Source of the DNA: Paenibacillus tyrphae
GTDB lineage: Bacteria > Bacillota > Bacilli > Paenibacillales > NBRC-103111
Length of the DNA: 64,000 nucleotides
Direction of reading: 5' to 3'
NCBI RefSeq assembly: GCF_024158745.1
Contig: NZ_JAMZAW010000017.1
Coordinates: forward strand, 117,695 to 181,694
Position numbers and translations under genes: made by a program. Shown here piece after piece: positions 8,531 through 16,497 of the stretch. The notes below the pieces were generated by a model. It was given only the letters and a program-made list of their open reading frames with translations, was not told where the DNA came from and did no database searches. How positions within the stretch are numbered: position 1 is the first letter of the stretch; each line of letters opens with the position of its first letter.

Positions 8531-8581
8531 TCTAGGGAACAGCGGCCGGATGAGGGCATTATTTATCATGTTGTATAAAAT

Positions 8582-8616
8582 CAGCAAAAACCGCCGTAAA
8601 GAGCGGTTTTTTGCTG
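8582..8616. terminator. Rho-independent terminator after dhaKL
   Basis: CAGCAAAAACCGC pairs with GCGGTTTTTTGCTG. Its T-rich flanks let it serve both dhaKL and the convergent nucleotidyltransferase gene. Confidence 0.8.
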
Positions 8617-8647
8617 ATATCCCTAGTTCTATGTCCGAAATCCTGCA

Positions 8648-9505
8648 CTACCCGTCCAAAGACTGCGCATCCCGGGGCAGGCGCCTGACTTTTTCCACAT
8701 ACTCCGTCACATTGCGCTCTTCGTCCGCCGGATAATCGTAGCCGAGCTTTGCGGCAAGCGGCACCCCGATCCTCCGGACAAGCTCCCCTGCCTGGTTCAG
8801 CTTCTCCCACTGTTCTTCAGGGTCGGCCCCGCAATACAAGGACAGAAACTGCTCGTAGATATCGGGCTCCAGAAACCGCTTGAACCATTTACCGGCGGTG
8901 CCGACGTTGACCTTCCAATCATAGTTGGCGCCCACGTGCCATTCCAGCAGAAAGCGAAGCGATTCCATGAAGTATTGGTCGTATAAATTTTTCGCCCGCG
9001 GGATTTCATCGCGCCACAGCTCCTTGGCAATGCACACCTGAAGCCACCACAGCTCGACGATATGCACATCCCACATATAGCGGGAAGGCTTTTGGACCAG
9101 ATAGCTGCTGTCGTTCGGCTCCGGTAGCTTCAAATCGAGGTTGTCTTTGTCGAGCAGCACTTTGCTGAGCGAGTCCTGATACACCTCTTGAATGCTGCCG
9201 ATAGCCTTGAAGCTGAGGTCGATCCGCACGCTGTCTTTGAACTGCATCATGTAGATGGACGAGCCATCCTCGAAATATTCGTACTGCACGACGACGCGCT
9301 CGCCGAACGCATCAATCCAGCTTCGGTCCGTATTGTAGGGATGGTCCCCCAGGTTCGTCATATAAAAGTCAATATCGTAATCCTGCATAAAATCGACCGG
9401 GGCGTTAGGATTGACCCGCGAACCGTTCATGATGACGCATCGGATCCGATCGTCCCGTTCGGCAAGCTGCAGGAGCTGCGCCACTACCTCTTGTTCGTTT
9501 CTCAT
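8648..9505 (-). CDS. Aminoglycoside 6-adenylyltransferase-like (ANT(6)/AadE family)
   Basis: A 285-aa protein close to full ANT(6) length. The nucleotidyltransferase fold is shown by VIMNGSRVNPNAP followed by DFMQDYDIDFYMT, the G-S-R and D-x-D catalytic/metal motifs, and a third acidic strand at SVRIDLSF. The C-terminal helical domain has the family-typical WDVHIVELWWLQVCIAKELWRDE and GTAGKWFKRFLEPD. Known members transfer AMP to the 6-OH of streptomycin; chromosomal Bacillota homologues are often uncharacterised, so actual resistance is unproven. The ATG follows GGAGG (TGTGGAGGTTGG). A tiny ORF with its own ribosome-binding site lies about 100 bp upstream (9611-9637). Confidence 0.85.
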   Translation of the reverse strand: MRNEQEVVAQLLQLAERDDRIRCVIMNGSRVNPNAPVDFMQDYDIDFYMTNLGDHPYNTDRSWIDAFGERVVVQYEYFEDGSSIYMMQFKDSVRIDLSFKAIGSIQEVYQDSLSKVLLDKDNLDLKLPEPNDSSYLVQKPSRYMWDVHIVELWWLQVCIAKELWRDEIPRAKNLYDQYFMESLRFLLEWHVGANYDWKVNVGTAGKWFKRFLEPDIYEQFLSLYCGADPEEQWEKLNQAGELVRRIGVPLAAKLGYDYPADEERNVTEYVEKVRRLPRDAQSLDG

Positions 9506-9610
9506 CGTTTAACCAACCTCCACATTCTAATAGATGATGACACCGTTCAGAATGTCGGCAGGAGGCGGTCCGCGTGCAAGATAAGAAACGAAGCGCGCGT
9601 GAGTACACGG

Positions 9611-9637
9611 TTAGAGCTTATCGAGCAGCTTCTTCAT
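9611..9637 (-). other. Candidate 8-codon leader ORF upstream of the ANT(6)-like gene
   Basis: ATG 9637 encodes MKKLLDKL and stops. AAAGGGG lies 9 nt upstream. It is the kind of micro-ORF seen in translational attenuators of resistance genes, but I could not find a convincing alternative hairpin, so it may be chance. Confidence 0.25.
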
Positions 9638-9727
9638 GTTATGCTTCCCCTTTCAAGTAAATTTCTGTAAGTCTATTATAGTCGTTCCGGCGTTGGTATG
9701 CCAATGTTCTCCGACCGGAACGGCCTC

Positions 9728-10435
9728 TCACGGTCCGGTTGTCTGCGCCCGCCAATATTGACGCGTCTCTTCGTCCTTGACGACGAAGCCGAGCTTGCTG
9801 ACCTCGCGGCGCAGTTCTTTGGCTTCGCCCTTTTCCTTCTTCCGGAGCGCAATTTCGCGTGCCTTCAACAGCGCGTTGACCGCGGGCGGCAGCTCAGGGG
9901 TATCAAGTACCCAGCGCCGGAACTGATCCTTGTACGGGTCGCCGTCGGACGACCAAGGATACCCGTGCTCCGTCAAAGCGCCGGCGATACGCCCGCTCGC
10001 CCACTCATAGGTTTCGCGGGCATGCTCCTCTCCATTATTGCCAACGATTACAAGCTGCTTCCCGTCAAGGAAGACGGTGCTGATCGTTTCTCGCGTGAAT
10101 TCTTGGACGGCTCCGTCCTTCTCCAGCCGGATCGTTTCGCCGGAGACGACCACATGCAGCGTATCTTTGATCACTTCCTCGGCGAACCAGAGGCCGCCTG
10201 CCAGACCCAGCAGTGAAGCGATGACGGTTCCCCACAGCCCGGAGATGGATGTGATCAGCTTGAGCGGCCCTTCATATGGTACCCAAGGCAAGGTCAAAGC
10301 CCACTTGGCGATCAGCGGGATGAAATACCCGAGTACAAGGCCGAGGACGGAGCAGCCCGCAAAGATCAGAACACGAACAGTGGTGGAAAAGCCGACTGCG
10401 GTCGAGTCCCGGTACGACGGCCGAGAGATGTTCAT
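9728..10435 (-). CDS. yqeB: YqeB-family membrane protein
   Basis: A 235-aa protein with two N-terminal membrane segments (about residues 20-45, and 60-85, GLWGTVIASLLGLAGGLWFA). A cytoplasmic part follows, ending in SSDGDPYKDQFRRWVLDTPELPPAVNALLKAREIALRKK. This DGDP-(F/Y)KD-x-FRRW signature matches the Bacillus YqeB family, whose function is not established. The ORF encodes a small beta-rich central region (TLHVVVSGETIRLEKDG). Its promoter region carries a perfect TetR-type operator at 10495-10516, so it is probably controlled by an unlinked TetR-family repressor. It lies downstream of and co-oriented with the biosynthetic operon but is separated from it by a terminator. Confidence 0.7.
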   Translation of the reverse strand: MNISRPSYRDSTAVGFSTTVRVLIFAGCSVLGLVLGYFIPLIAKWALTLPWVPYEGPLKLITSISGLWGTVIASLLGLAGGLWFAEEVIKDTLHVVVSGETIRLEKDGAVQEFTRETISTVFLDGKQLVIVGNNGEEHARETYEWASGRIAGALTEHGYPWSSDGDPYKDQFRRWVLDTPELPPAVNALLKAREIALRKKEKGEAKELRREVSKLGFVVKDEETRQYWRAQTTGP

Positions 10436-10494
10436 AGAATAAGACCTCCTGACTTGTTCTGGAGATGACAGGCTGATATAAGCCGCTGCACCTC

Positions 10495-10516
10495 TTACTT
10501 ACCTATCGGTAAGTAA
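10495..10516. promoter_or_regulatory. TetR-type operator upstream of yqeB
   Basis: Perfect inverted repeat with 9-bp arms TTACTTACC and GGTAAGTAA and a 4-bp centre, about 60 bp upstream of yqeB. This is the classical arm sequence of TetR/AcrR-family operators. The only TetR gene in the window (6025-6603) is not adjacent. Confidence 0.6.
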
Positions 10517-10589
10517 ATAATATCACGAAAAATAACATTTGAAAATAATGGATACGCAGCCTCTATTCCCAAAATGACATTCCATCGCA

Positions 10590-10625
10590 AAAAGACCGCA
10601 GTTCGCAGTCCGAAGGCGGTCTTTT
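10590..10625. terminator. Terminator of the radical SAM/KAS III operon
   Basis: Arms AAAAGACCGC and GCGGTCTTTT, 27 bp past the last gene of the leftward operon. Confidence 0.8.
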
Positions 10626-10652
10626 CACAATATTACGTATTCAACTCGGAGG

Positions 10653-11654
10653 CTAGCCGACGGCGCAGCGCAGCGTCAACAGCCCGATGCCATAGTCGGC
10701 GCTGGCAAACAGAAGCAGGACCGACTGTCCCTCCCGTAGTTGGCCGTGCAATACCGCTTCCTGCAAAGTGAGGAACGGATCGCTGCCCAAAAAATTAATC
10801 GTTTTCCGCGTTTGCCTTACATAGACAGGAATCCTGCAGCGTTCCCCCGCCTCGCCGACAGCCGTCACGAAGGCATCGGACACGTTCTGAATCACCAGCC
10901 GATCGGGCATGTTCCCCGACGCCTCCATCTCTCGAAGCGCTTGCTCCGCTTGCCGGGCAAGCGCCAGCGTCGTCCGCTCGTAATCGGCCGTCGTCCATGC
11001 GCGCATCGAACCTTCGGGAAAGAGAGGCAGTATGCGGTAATCCACTACCTCGTAATCGCCGGCTTCGGCGTTCAACGTACAGAGCACCGCTGCATCGCCT
11101 TTAATCGAGCCTGTCCAAGACACCCGGCTGAACGGATAGTCCGTTCGATCCGCAATGCAGAGCAAGCCGTCCGTGCCTTCTCCTTGCTCCAGCATGCGCC
11201 TGCTCCAGTGAAGCGCCCTAAGGCAAGCAAGGCTCCCAAGCTGTCCAAGCGTGAGCGGCAGCACTTGGCGCTGTCCGAACACGCTGGCGAGCATCATGCC
11301 CGGCACGGTGGTCAGCGGATGCTGCACGGTCTCGTGGCAGTAGCAGATCAGATCGAACTTCCGGTCCGCCCCGAAGCGGCGGCTCCCTTCCTCGCGCACG
11401 TATTCGACGGGATGCTTGTCGAACACCGGAATCCGGATCGCGGGAAGCGAAGAAGCCGACGGCCCGTGCTCCATGAGCGGCCATGGCGAAGACATGCCGG
11501 CGTGCGCGAACAGCCATTTGGGCGGGCTATCCTCCCACGGCTGTCCTGCTTCCTCATAGTATGCCTCCCAGGAGCGTTCCGCTGCGGGTACGATGCACCA
11601 GAGCCCGCTGATATACAGCTTCTTGGTATCGCCCGCAGGACTGTGTGCGCTCAT
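10653..11654 (-). CDS. KAS III-like protein lacking catalytic residues (partner subunit)
   Basis: A 333-aa thiolase-fold protein, the length of FabH-type beta-ketoacyl-ACP synthase III. The family landmarks are recognisable but altered. The nucleophile-loop region reads LGQLGSLACLRAL, putting Ser141 where Cys is expected. KGDAAVLCTL replaces the FGDGA motif. VIQNVSDAF stands where PHQAN carries the catalytic His. FLGSDPFL replaces GNTSAAS. The C-terminus FASADYGIGLLTL fits the family. By eye alignment, all three catalytic positions are lost, so it is probably a non-catalytic partner of the preceding KAS III-like protein, comparable in principle to PqsB in PqsBC. Its ATG overlaps the upstream stop (ATGA), implying coupled translation and equimolar production. 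Last gene of the operon. Confidence 0.7.
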   Translation of the reverse strand: MSAHSPAGDTKKLYISGLWCIVPAAERSWEAYYEEAGQPWEDSPPKWLFAHAGMSSPWPLMEHGPSASSLPAIRIPVFDKHPVEYVREEGSRRFGADRKFDLICYCHETVQHPLTTVPGMMLASVFGQRQVLPLTLGQLGSLACLRALHWSRRMLEQGEGTDGLLCIADRTDYPFSRVSWTGSIKGDAAVLCTLNAEAGDYEVVDYRILPLFPEGSMRAWTTADYERTTLALARQAEQALREMEASGNMPDRLVIQNVSDAFVTAVGEAGERCRIPVYVRQTRKTINFLGSDPFLTLQEAVLHGQLREGQSVLLLFASADYGIGLLTLRCAVG

Positions 11655-12616
11655 AGCCTACCCTCTTTCCCGTTCGCCGGCACATACTGGTGCAGGGCAC
11701 AGCCGAACGTTCCGGCCATGCTCACGGTCACCGTCAAATAATAATCCCCCGGCCGCAGCGCTCCGCTAGATACCGCATGCTGAAGATTGGAAGGGATATC
11801 CGAATTGGTAATATGCCCGGTTTCGCGCATGGTCGCGTAGTAAAACAACTCCGGCGAAACCCGCAGCGCGCCGGCTACCGTCTCCCAAGCCTGTCGGTTA
11901 ATATTGCCGCACACGACGAGACGAATGTCGGAAAGCGTGAAACCAGCTTCGCCGAGCGTCTCCAGCATGATCTTGCGGATGCCCAAATAGTACATCGCAT
12001 GGAACTGCCGTATCCGTGACGGATCGTCGTCGTAAGCCGTGCCTACCGCTTTGTACTTCACGACAAGCGTCCGGTGATCGCCGTGCTCCCGCCGGAACAG
12101 ACAGGCGCTGGCGCTATCCCCGCAGATCATGAAGTCGTCGATATAGTAGAACGGATGGATGCCCAGATCGGCGGTCACCAACAGCACCGCTTTGTGCGGA
12201 TCGCAGGCGAATGGATGACCGGCCATGCGCAGCACCCAGTGGAACGTCGAGCAGGAATGCTCCTCGACCGGATACAAGGGAACATGCTCCCACCGCCAGC
12301 GCCGCAGCATCGTCTTGAACAGGTTGCACTCGTGCCAGGCGACCTTCGACGTATGCGCGAACCAGATCTCCCCAAGCTCGATGCCTTCCTGCACGCAGCG
12401 TTGCGCTATCGGCTCCAGCGCCCGCTCCGCCATCTCCTCAAGCGACAGCCGCTTCTCCACCGAGACCGTCTCGAACCCCATCTTCCGGTAATGCGCTTCA
12501 TCTTCCTTGAAGGGATAACCGCACTGCTCCGCGTCCCTGATGACGTCGGCAATCGGCACGGTCAGTCCGGGCCGGTAGACGGAGAGACCGTCCATATGGA
12601 ACCGTCCTTGCATCAT
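11651..12616 (-). CDS. Divergent KAS III-like acyltransferase/ketosynthase
   Basis: A 321-aa KAS III (FabH-like) thiolase-fold protein. Cys122 in VEEHSCSTFHWVLRMAG is the expected acyl-accepting nucleophile and CGDSASACLF (165-174) matches the FGDGAGA motif. In place of PHQAN it has CGNIN (236-240), so the catalytic His is Gly; in place of GNTSAAS it has GHITNSD (267-273), so the Asn is His268. The altered triad suggests acyl transfer or a non-decarboxylating condensation rather than ordinary FabH chemistry. The start ATG has GAGGG 6 nt upstream. Gene order (ACP, radical SAM, this, then a catalytically dead paralogue) suggests that it takes an acyl group from the operon's carrier protein. The substrate is unknown. 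Confidence 0.75.
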   Translation of the reverse strand: MMQGRFHMDGLSVYRPGLTVPIADVIRDAEQCGYPFKEDEAHYRKMGFETVSVEKRLSLEEMAERALEPIAQRCVQEGIELGEIWFAHTSKVAWHECNLFKTMLRRWRWEHVPLYPVEEHSCSTFHWVLRMAGHPFACDPHKAVLLVTADLGIHPFYYIDDFMICGDSASACLFRREHGDHRTLVVKYKAVGTAYDDDPSRIRQFHAMYYLGIRKIMLETLGEAGFTLSDIRLVVCGNINRQAWETVAGALRVSPELFYYATMRETGHITNSDIPSNLQHAVSSGALRPGDYYLTVTVSMAGTFGCALHQYVPANGKEGRL

Positions 12617-12654
12617 CCGCAGCCCTCTCTTATGTCGCCGCTTGCTTGCGGCAT

Positions 12655-13827
12655 TTATCGGCCATAGTTATACAGCAGCACGCATCGCGAGCAGATCGGC
12701 GTCAAGCCGAGACCGAGCGTCTCCCGGTGCCGGCGGAAATTTTCGCCATGATACACGTCCTTCAGGTCATTCCCGTTCAAGTCGCCAAGCGTAAATTCGG
12801 GGAAAAACTTGCACGGGTTGACCTTCCCGTCCGGCATCACATCCACCCGGTTGGCAATGGCCAGGCACTGCTCCCGCTTCATCGCCGGCTTCTCGGAGCC
12901 CAGAATGAAGTCCCTGATCTCCTCCCGCTCCAGCGCCGGCTGAAACCGGATTCGGCTGTTCCACACCCGTTCGTTGATCCGGTCGATTTCGGCGATGAGC
13001 GGCTCGATATTCGATTCGGAGACGCGGAAGGTGAAGGAGTGCCAGCTATATCGCTGCTGCTGCTGCGCCGCTTCCAGCCAAGGGAAGTACTTCGCATAGT
13101 AGTCGTCCATCTTCATGGCAATCTCACTTGGGATGTACCAAGGAAACACGAAGTAGACCGTGTCGACGCCGAGCTCCTCGAAGTATGCCATGAAATCGTA
13201 CAGCTTCGTTACCATGGAATCGCTGATGGTCAGACTGATCGAGATCCGGCCTTGATACTCGCCGGTTCGCTGCAGGTCCAACAGCAGCTTCACCATATGA
13301 ACGACTTTCTTGAACGTGCCCTTCCCGCGAATGGCGTCGTTCTCCGCTTCGAAGCCGTCGAGACTGATCAGCAGCGTCATGTCCTTCGAAATTTTCAGCA
13401 CGGAATCCAGCTTCTGCTCGATCAGCAAAGCATTGGTGCAAATGGTCGTGTTGCGGGGATCGCGCGCCAGCAGGTCGGCGAAGTCGTCGAAGCGACTGTA
13501 ATACAGCGGTTCGCCGCCCCAAACGAACAATCGGGATTGCCGCTCGCGCGTTTGCTCCAGCAAACGTTCGAGCAAGGAAAACTCGATCTCCTGGTTCTTC
13601 ATCTCCTTCGCCATATCGTGGTGGTACCCGTCGTTCGCCCATTCGAAGCAATGCTTGCAGCGCAGATTGCAGCCGTTGTTCAGCTTGATGCCGATATCCT
13701 CGGGGATGTCCAGCGCGAACGTCGGATCGCGCCTCAACGCTTTGCTTGTCACGGACATGTTGCGGATCGTCCGCTTCATATTTTGAAACGTGCTCCGGTC
13801 AAAGGTCACTCTCGTTTGCGGTTGCAT
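12655..13827 (-). CDS. Radical SAM/SPASM-domain protein B
   Basis: A 390-aa radical S-adenosylmethionine enzyme. Cys53, Cys57 and Cys60 (NNGCNLRCKHCFEW) form the CX3CX2C motif for the SAM-bound 4Fe-4S cluster; WGGEPLYY is the GGE motif. The C-terminus carries a compact SPASM/twitch region: QCLAIANRVDVMPDGKVNPC (Cys321, Cys339) and PICSRC (Cys379, Cys382), which should ligate an auxiliary cluster. SPASM proteins typically modify peptides or oxidise sugars/cyclitols (BtrN). ATG 13827 is preferred over TTG 13833 because GGGAGG then has proper spacing. It lies 36 nt after the ACP gene, 38 nt before KAS III-like A, and has a paralogue at 15227-16345. Reaction unknown. Confidence 0.85.
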   Translation of the reverse strand: MQPQTRVTFDRSTFQNMKRTIRNMSVTSKALRRDPTFALDIPEDIGIKLNNGCNLRCKHCFEWANDGYHHDMAKEMKNQEIEFSLLERLLEQTRERQSRLFVWGGEPLYYSRFDDFADLLARDPRNTTICTNALLIEQKLDSVLKISKDMTLLISLDGFEAENDAIRGKGTFKKVVHMVKLLLDLQRTGEYQGRISISLTISDSMVTKLYDFMAYFEELGVDTVYFVFPWYIPSEIAMKMDDYYAKYFPWLEAAQQQQRYSWHSFTFRVSESNIEPLIAEIDRINERVWNSRIRFQPALEREEIRDFILGSEKPAMKREQCLAIANRVDVMPDGKVNPCKFFPEFTLGDLNGNDLKDVYHGENFRRHRETLGLGLTPICSRCVLLYNYGR

Positions 13828-13863
13828 GAGCAATCCTCCCTTCCTTCCTTCGATGAATTGTTT

Positions 13864-14157
13864 TTAATCGTAGATCGGCTGCTCTGCCGCCTGACCGCCT
13901 GCGCCGTTCACGACCGCCGCACGCTCCTTCTCCAGGTAAGCTACAAAAGCTTGAATAGAGCTCAAGTGTTCGATATCGAAATTGTCGAAGTCGATTTCCA
14001 CCCCGAAAGCATCTTCGATGGCCAGCACGAAATTGATCATTTGCAGCGAATCGAGTCCGACCTCGTTAACGATATCCGTCTCCGGCTTTAACGTGGACAG
14101 CAGCTCCGGAGACTCCTTGATTTCGCTCAAAATTTTGATCACGGTTTGCAGAATCAT
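13864..14157 (-). CDS. Stand-alone acyl carrier protein
   Basis: A 97-aa acidic carrier protein. GLDSLQMINFV places the phosphopantetheine-accepting Ser at position 37, followed by a canonical helix (AIEDAFGVEIDFDNF). The last 20 residues are an atypical Ala/Gly-rich tail. It is not next to fatty-acid synthesis genes but lies between the Gfo/Idh oxidoreductase and a radical SAM gene, so it is a dedicated carrier for this pathway, analogous to BtrI in butirosin biosynthesis. ATG with a strong GAGGAGGAG ribosome-binding site. No phosphopantetheinyl transferase or adenylating enzyme is encoded in the window, so loading must come from elsewhere or from the KAS III-like pair. Confidence 0.9.
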   Translation of the reverse strand: MILQTVIKILSEIKESPELLSTLKPETDIVNEVGLDSLQMINFVLAIEDAFGVEIDFDNFDIEHLSSIQAFVAYLEKERAAVVNGAGGQAAEQPIYD

Positions 14158-14190
14158 AAGAAACTCCTCCTCATCTAAGTCAGTCAGCGG

Positions 14191-15204
14191 CTAGCCTAAG
14201 GCCAGCGGATATCCGGGCAGCTTCGCCCTCGCCAGCGTCAGCAGCCGCTCATGCATCGCCATGCGCTCGTACGATTGAACGATCGGCACATTATCTTTTG
14301 TCCCGTCCAGCACGTCGCTGAAAAACGCCAATTGATTCACGAAGTAATTTTGCGGCTCGAAGCCCAGCTTCTCCACCGCCCCGGTCTGCTTATCCTGGAT
14401 GCGAATCGTAATACGGTACGTTCCCATGCTCGCGCGAAAAAAATCGTCCACGGTCACAACGGCACGCTCGAATTCGAGCGCATGCCTGGAAATCCCCGGC
14501 AGCTCGAAGGAGGCGACAAGCTCGGCGCGCACCCCGTCCGCGTAATCCAGCGCCGCCCGAAACGTCCAATCGCAGCCGCCTGGCCCCGCAAATTCCGACT
14601 CCGCATCGCAGCCCAACGTCTCCAGCCCCAGTACCGCTTGAAGAAATTGCAGCCAATAGCAGCCGAAATCGTAGAAGGCGCCGCCGCCGCGTTCCGGGAA
14701 GCTGCGATAGTTTTCCCGTTCCGGGTCCTGGAACGGAACCGAAATTTGCGAGCGCACCTGCAAGAGGCGGCCGTAAGCGTTCCCGCCGACCATCCGTTTG
14801 ATCTCGCTCTGCCAAGGATGGTGCTGTACCATCAGGCCTTCCAGCACGGGCAAGCCGGACGCCGCCTGCGCGTCCATCAGCCGCCGAAGCTCCTCCGTGT
14901 CCAGACAGATCGGCTTCTCCACCAGCACCGGCTTCCCGGCTTGCAGCGCCCGAATCGTCCATTCCGCATGCAGCTCGTTGCTGAGCGCGATATAGACGAA
15001 GTCAATCTCCCCGCAGGCCAGCAGCTCCTCGTAGCTGCCGAACGCGTGCGGAATGCTGTACTTGTCTGCATAGGACTCGGCTTTGGGCTTCGTCCGGCTC
15101 GCAATAGCGTGCACGCCGAGGTGTTCGTGGCTTTTGAGGGGCGTGAACAGCGCCCGGTCGAGGATGTGGGCGCAGCCGAGCACGCCGATTCGTTTCTTTC
15201 TCAT
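14191..15204 (-). CDS. Gfo/Idh/MocA-family oxidoreductase
   Basis: A 337-aa NAD(P)-dependent oxidoreductase. The N-terminal Rossmann motif is RIGVLGCAHILDRAL and the family signature EKPICLDTEELRRL contains the conserved Lys; a C-terminal alpha/beta sheet domain (about 125-330) completes the fold. Members oxidise or reduce secondary alcohols of sugars and inositols. In this operon it would act on a sugar- or cyclitol-like intermediate, or regenerate a keto group made by a radical SAM dehydrogenase. ATG 15204 is chosen because GAGG lies 8 nt upstream; GTG 15210 is also in frame. Gaps to both neighbours are short (22 and 33 nt), so co-transcription is expected. Confidence 0.9.
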   Translation of the reverse strand: MRKKRIGVLGCAHILDRALFTPLKSHEHLGVHAIASRTKPKAESYADKYSIPHAFGSYEELLACGEIDFVYIALSNELHAEWTIRALQAGKPVLVEKPICLDTEELRRLMDAQAASGLPVLEGLMVQHHPWQSEIKRMVGGNAYGRLLQVRSQISVPFQDPERENYRSFPERGGGAFYDFGCYWLQFLQAVLGLETLGCDAESEFAGPGGCDWTFRAALDYADGVRAELVASFELPGISRHALEFERAVVTVDDFFRASMGTYRITIRIQDKQTGAVEKLGFEPQNYFVNQLAFFSDVLDGTKDNVPIVQSYERMAMHERLLTLARAKLPGYPLALG

Positions 15205-15226
15205 GGGCACAACCTCGTGCTTCCTT

Positions 15227-16345
15227 TTATTTTTCCGTCTTCGTCTTGAAGTTCAGACAGCAGGCCTGACAGATCGGGAATGAATTTTTTTTCAAATAAT
15301 TGCGGTATTGCTTATACTTCGGTCCGTTCCAGATATCGAGCAGCCGCTGCTCGTTTACGTTGCCCAGAGTCAAATCATAGAAGGCATGACAGGAGGTCAC
15401 GTCGCCTCTCGCATTGATCTCCGTGCTGAGCCAAGGGAACTCGCAGCGCTTCTTGGCATGCGACAGCTTGTGGCTGTTTCCGCTGAAGTATAGCTCGACC
15501 GTCTCTTCGGTCATGTTTTGCGGGTAGGCGTTGAAATAAACGCCCTTCTCCTTGCAGTACTCCTCGATGTTGCGTACCTGACGGGAGATATCCTTTGCAT
15601 TCATCTCGCTAAACTCGGATAATTCGCGGACGAAGCCCCTGGAAACAGCCGCATTCGTGTCCAGATCAAAATTATTTTTCAAAATATTCCGGTAATTCAC
15701 GTGATCTTCCGGCGTAATAAACGACTGAAACTCCAAACTGATATGATCCAACTTCGTAATATCCATGCTTTTGAAGAACAGTTCTTCCACATGCATATAC
15801 GTCAGCGGGGTAATGATGAAGATCGTGCCGATCTTCGGAAACTCCTTGCCTTTCTCCTCCCGGAGCGCGTGAAGCTTCTCAATGCCTGCGGTCGCTCTCT
15901 TGAACACGCCCTTGCCGCGCTGCTGGTCGTTAATCTCCTCCGGACCGTCCATCGACACCCAAACGCGGTGCGGCTCGTTCTCGATAATCATCTCCGCATG
16001 CTTCTCCAGCAGCGTTCCGTTGGTCGGGAAGGCGACTTGGCTTCCGTAATATTTTAATGCAGCCAGAACCTCGTCGATCTGCGGATACATCAGAGGCTCT
16101 CCGCCAAACAGATCGTAATACGGCTTGGCCGGGCTGCAATCCTCGATAATTTGCTTAACCACTTTAATATCCAGCTGCGTTAACATCGTTCGTTCCTTGT
16201 AGGCGCCGTTATCGCCCCATTCGTAGCACATTTTGCACCTTAGATTACAGGCCTCCAGAAGCTGCAGCCAAATCCATCGGGGCGCCGACGTACTCAAGAG
16301 CGGTGAAATCGGTGAAGCCGTGTCGTTGCGAAGTTGTACGGACAT
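15227..16345 (-). CDS. Radical SAM/SPASM-domain protein A
   Basis: A 372-aa radical SAM enzyme. Cys33, Cys37 and Cys40 (EACNLRCKMCYEW) form the SAM-cluster motif; FGGEPLMY is the GGE motif. The C-terminal region shows RCEFPWLSTEINARGDVTSC (Cys301, Cys319) and PICQACC (Cys359, Cys362, Cys363), a shortened SPASM arrangement for an auxiliary cluster. It resembles protein B in layout (GKGVFKR versus GKGTFKK after the core, same C-terminal Cys pattern), so the pair probably arose by duplication. ATG follows GGAGG at 7 nt. It is the first enzyme gene after the two permeases, and a 19-codon ORF lies just upstream (16397-16456). The substrate could be ACP-bound, a sugar or a peptide. Confidence 0.85.
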   Translation of the reverse strand: MSVQLRNDTASPISPLLSTSAPRWIWLQLLEACNLRCKMCYEWGDNGAYKERTMLTQLDIKVVKQIIEDCSPAKPYYDLFGGEPLMYPQIDEVLAALKYYGSQVAFPTNGTLLEKHAEMIIENEPHRVWVSMDGPEEINDQQRGKGVFKRATAGIEKLHALREEKGKEFPKIGTIFIITPLTYMHVEELFFKSMDITKLDHISLEFQSFITPEDHVNYRNILKNNFDLDTNAAVSRGFVRELSEFSEMNAKDISRQVRNIEEYCKEKGVYFNAYPQNMTEETVELYFSGNSHKLSHAKKRCEFPWLSTEINARGDVTSCHAFYDLTLGNVNEQRLLDIWNGPKYKQYRNYLKKNSFPICQACCLNFKTKTEK

Positions 16346-16396
16346 CGTCTAACCTCCTCCAATTTTCAAGTCATGGTTGGTATAGGACCTGTCGAT

Positions 16397-16456
16397 TCAG
16401 CCTGAGACTGCCTCATCTGCGGAGCCTTCCCGCCTGCGCTTGATTCCGGACCGCAT
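16397..16456 (-). other. Candidate 19-residue peptide ORF before radical SAM gene A
   Basis: ATG 16456 opens MRSGIKRRREGSADEAVSG. GGGAGG is only 2 nt from the ATG, which is too close for efficient initiation, though the ATG overlaps a preceding tiny ORF's TGA. No Cys and no leader-like similarity. Recorded because SPASM proteins often have short peptide substrates; it may be chance. Confidence 0.2.
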
Positions 16457-16497
16457 CACCTCCCTTTCGTCATTTGCTGCTTCGGACGCATGTTCCG

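Noticed and set aside
10653..14157. Reading the ACP and KAS III-like genes as ordinary fatty-acid synthesis
   Set aside because: No fabD, fabG, fabF, plsX or accessory genes are nearby, the KAS III-like proteins lack normal catalytic residues, and the surrounding genes are radical SAM proteins.
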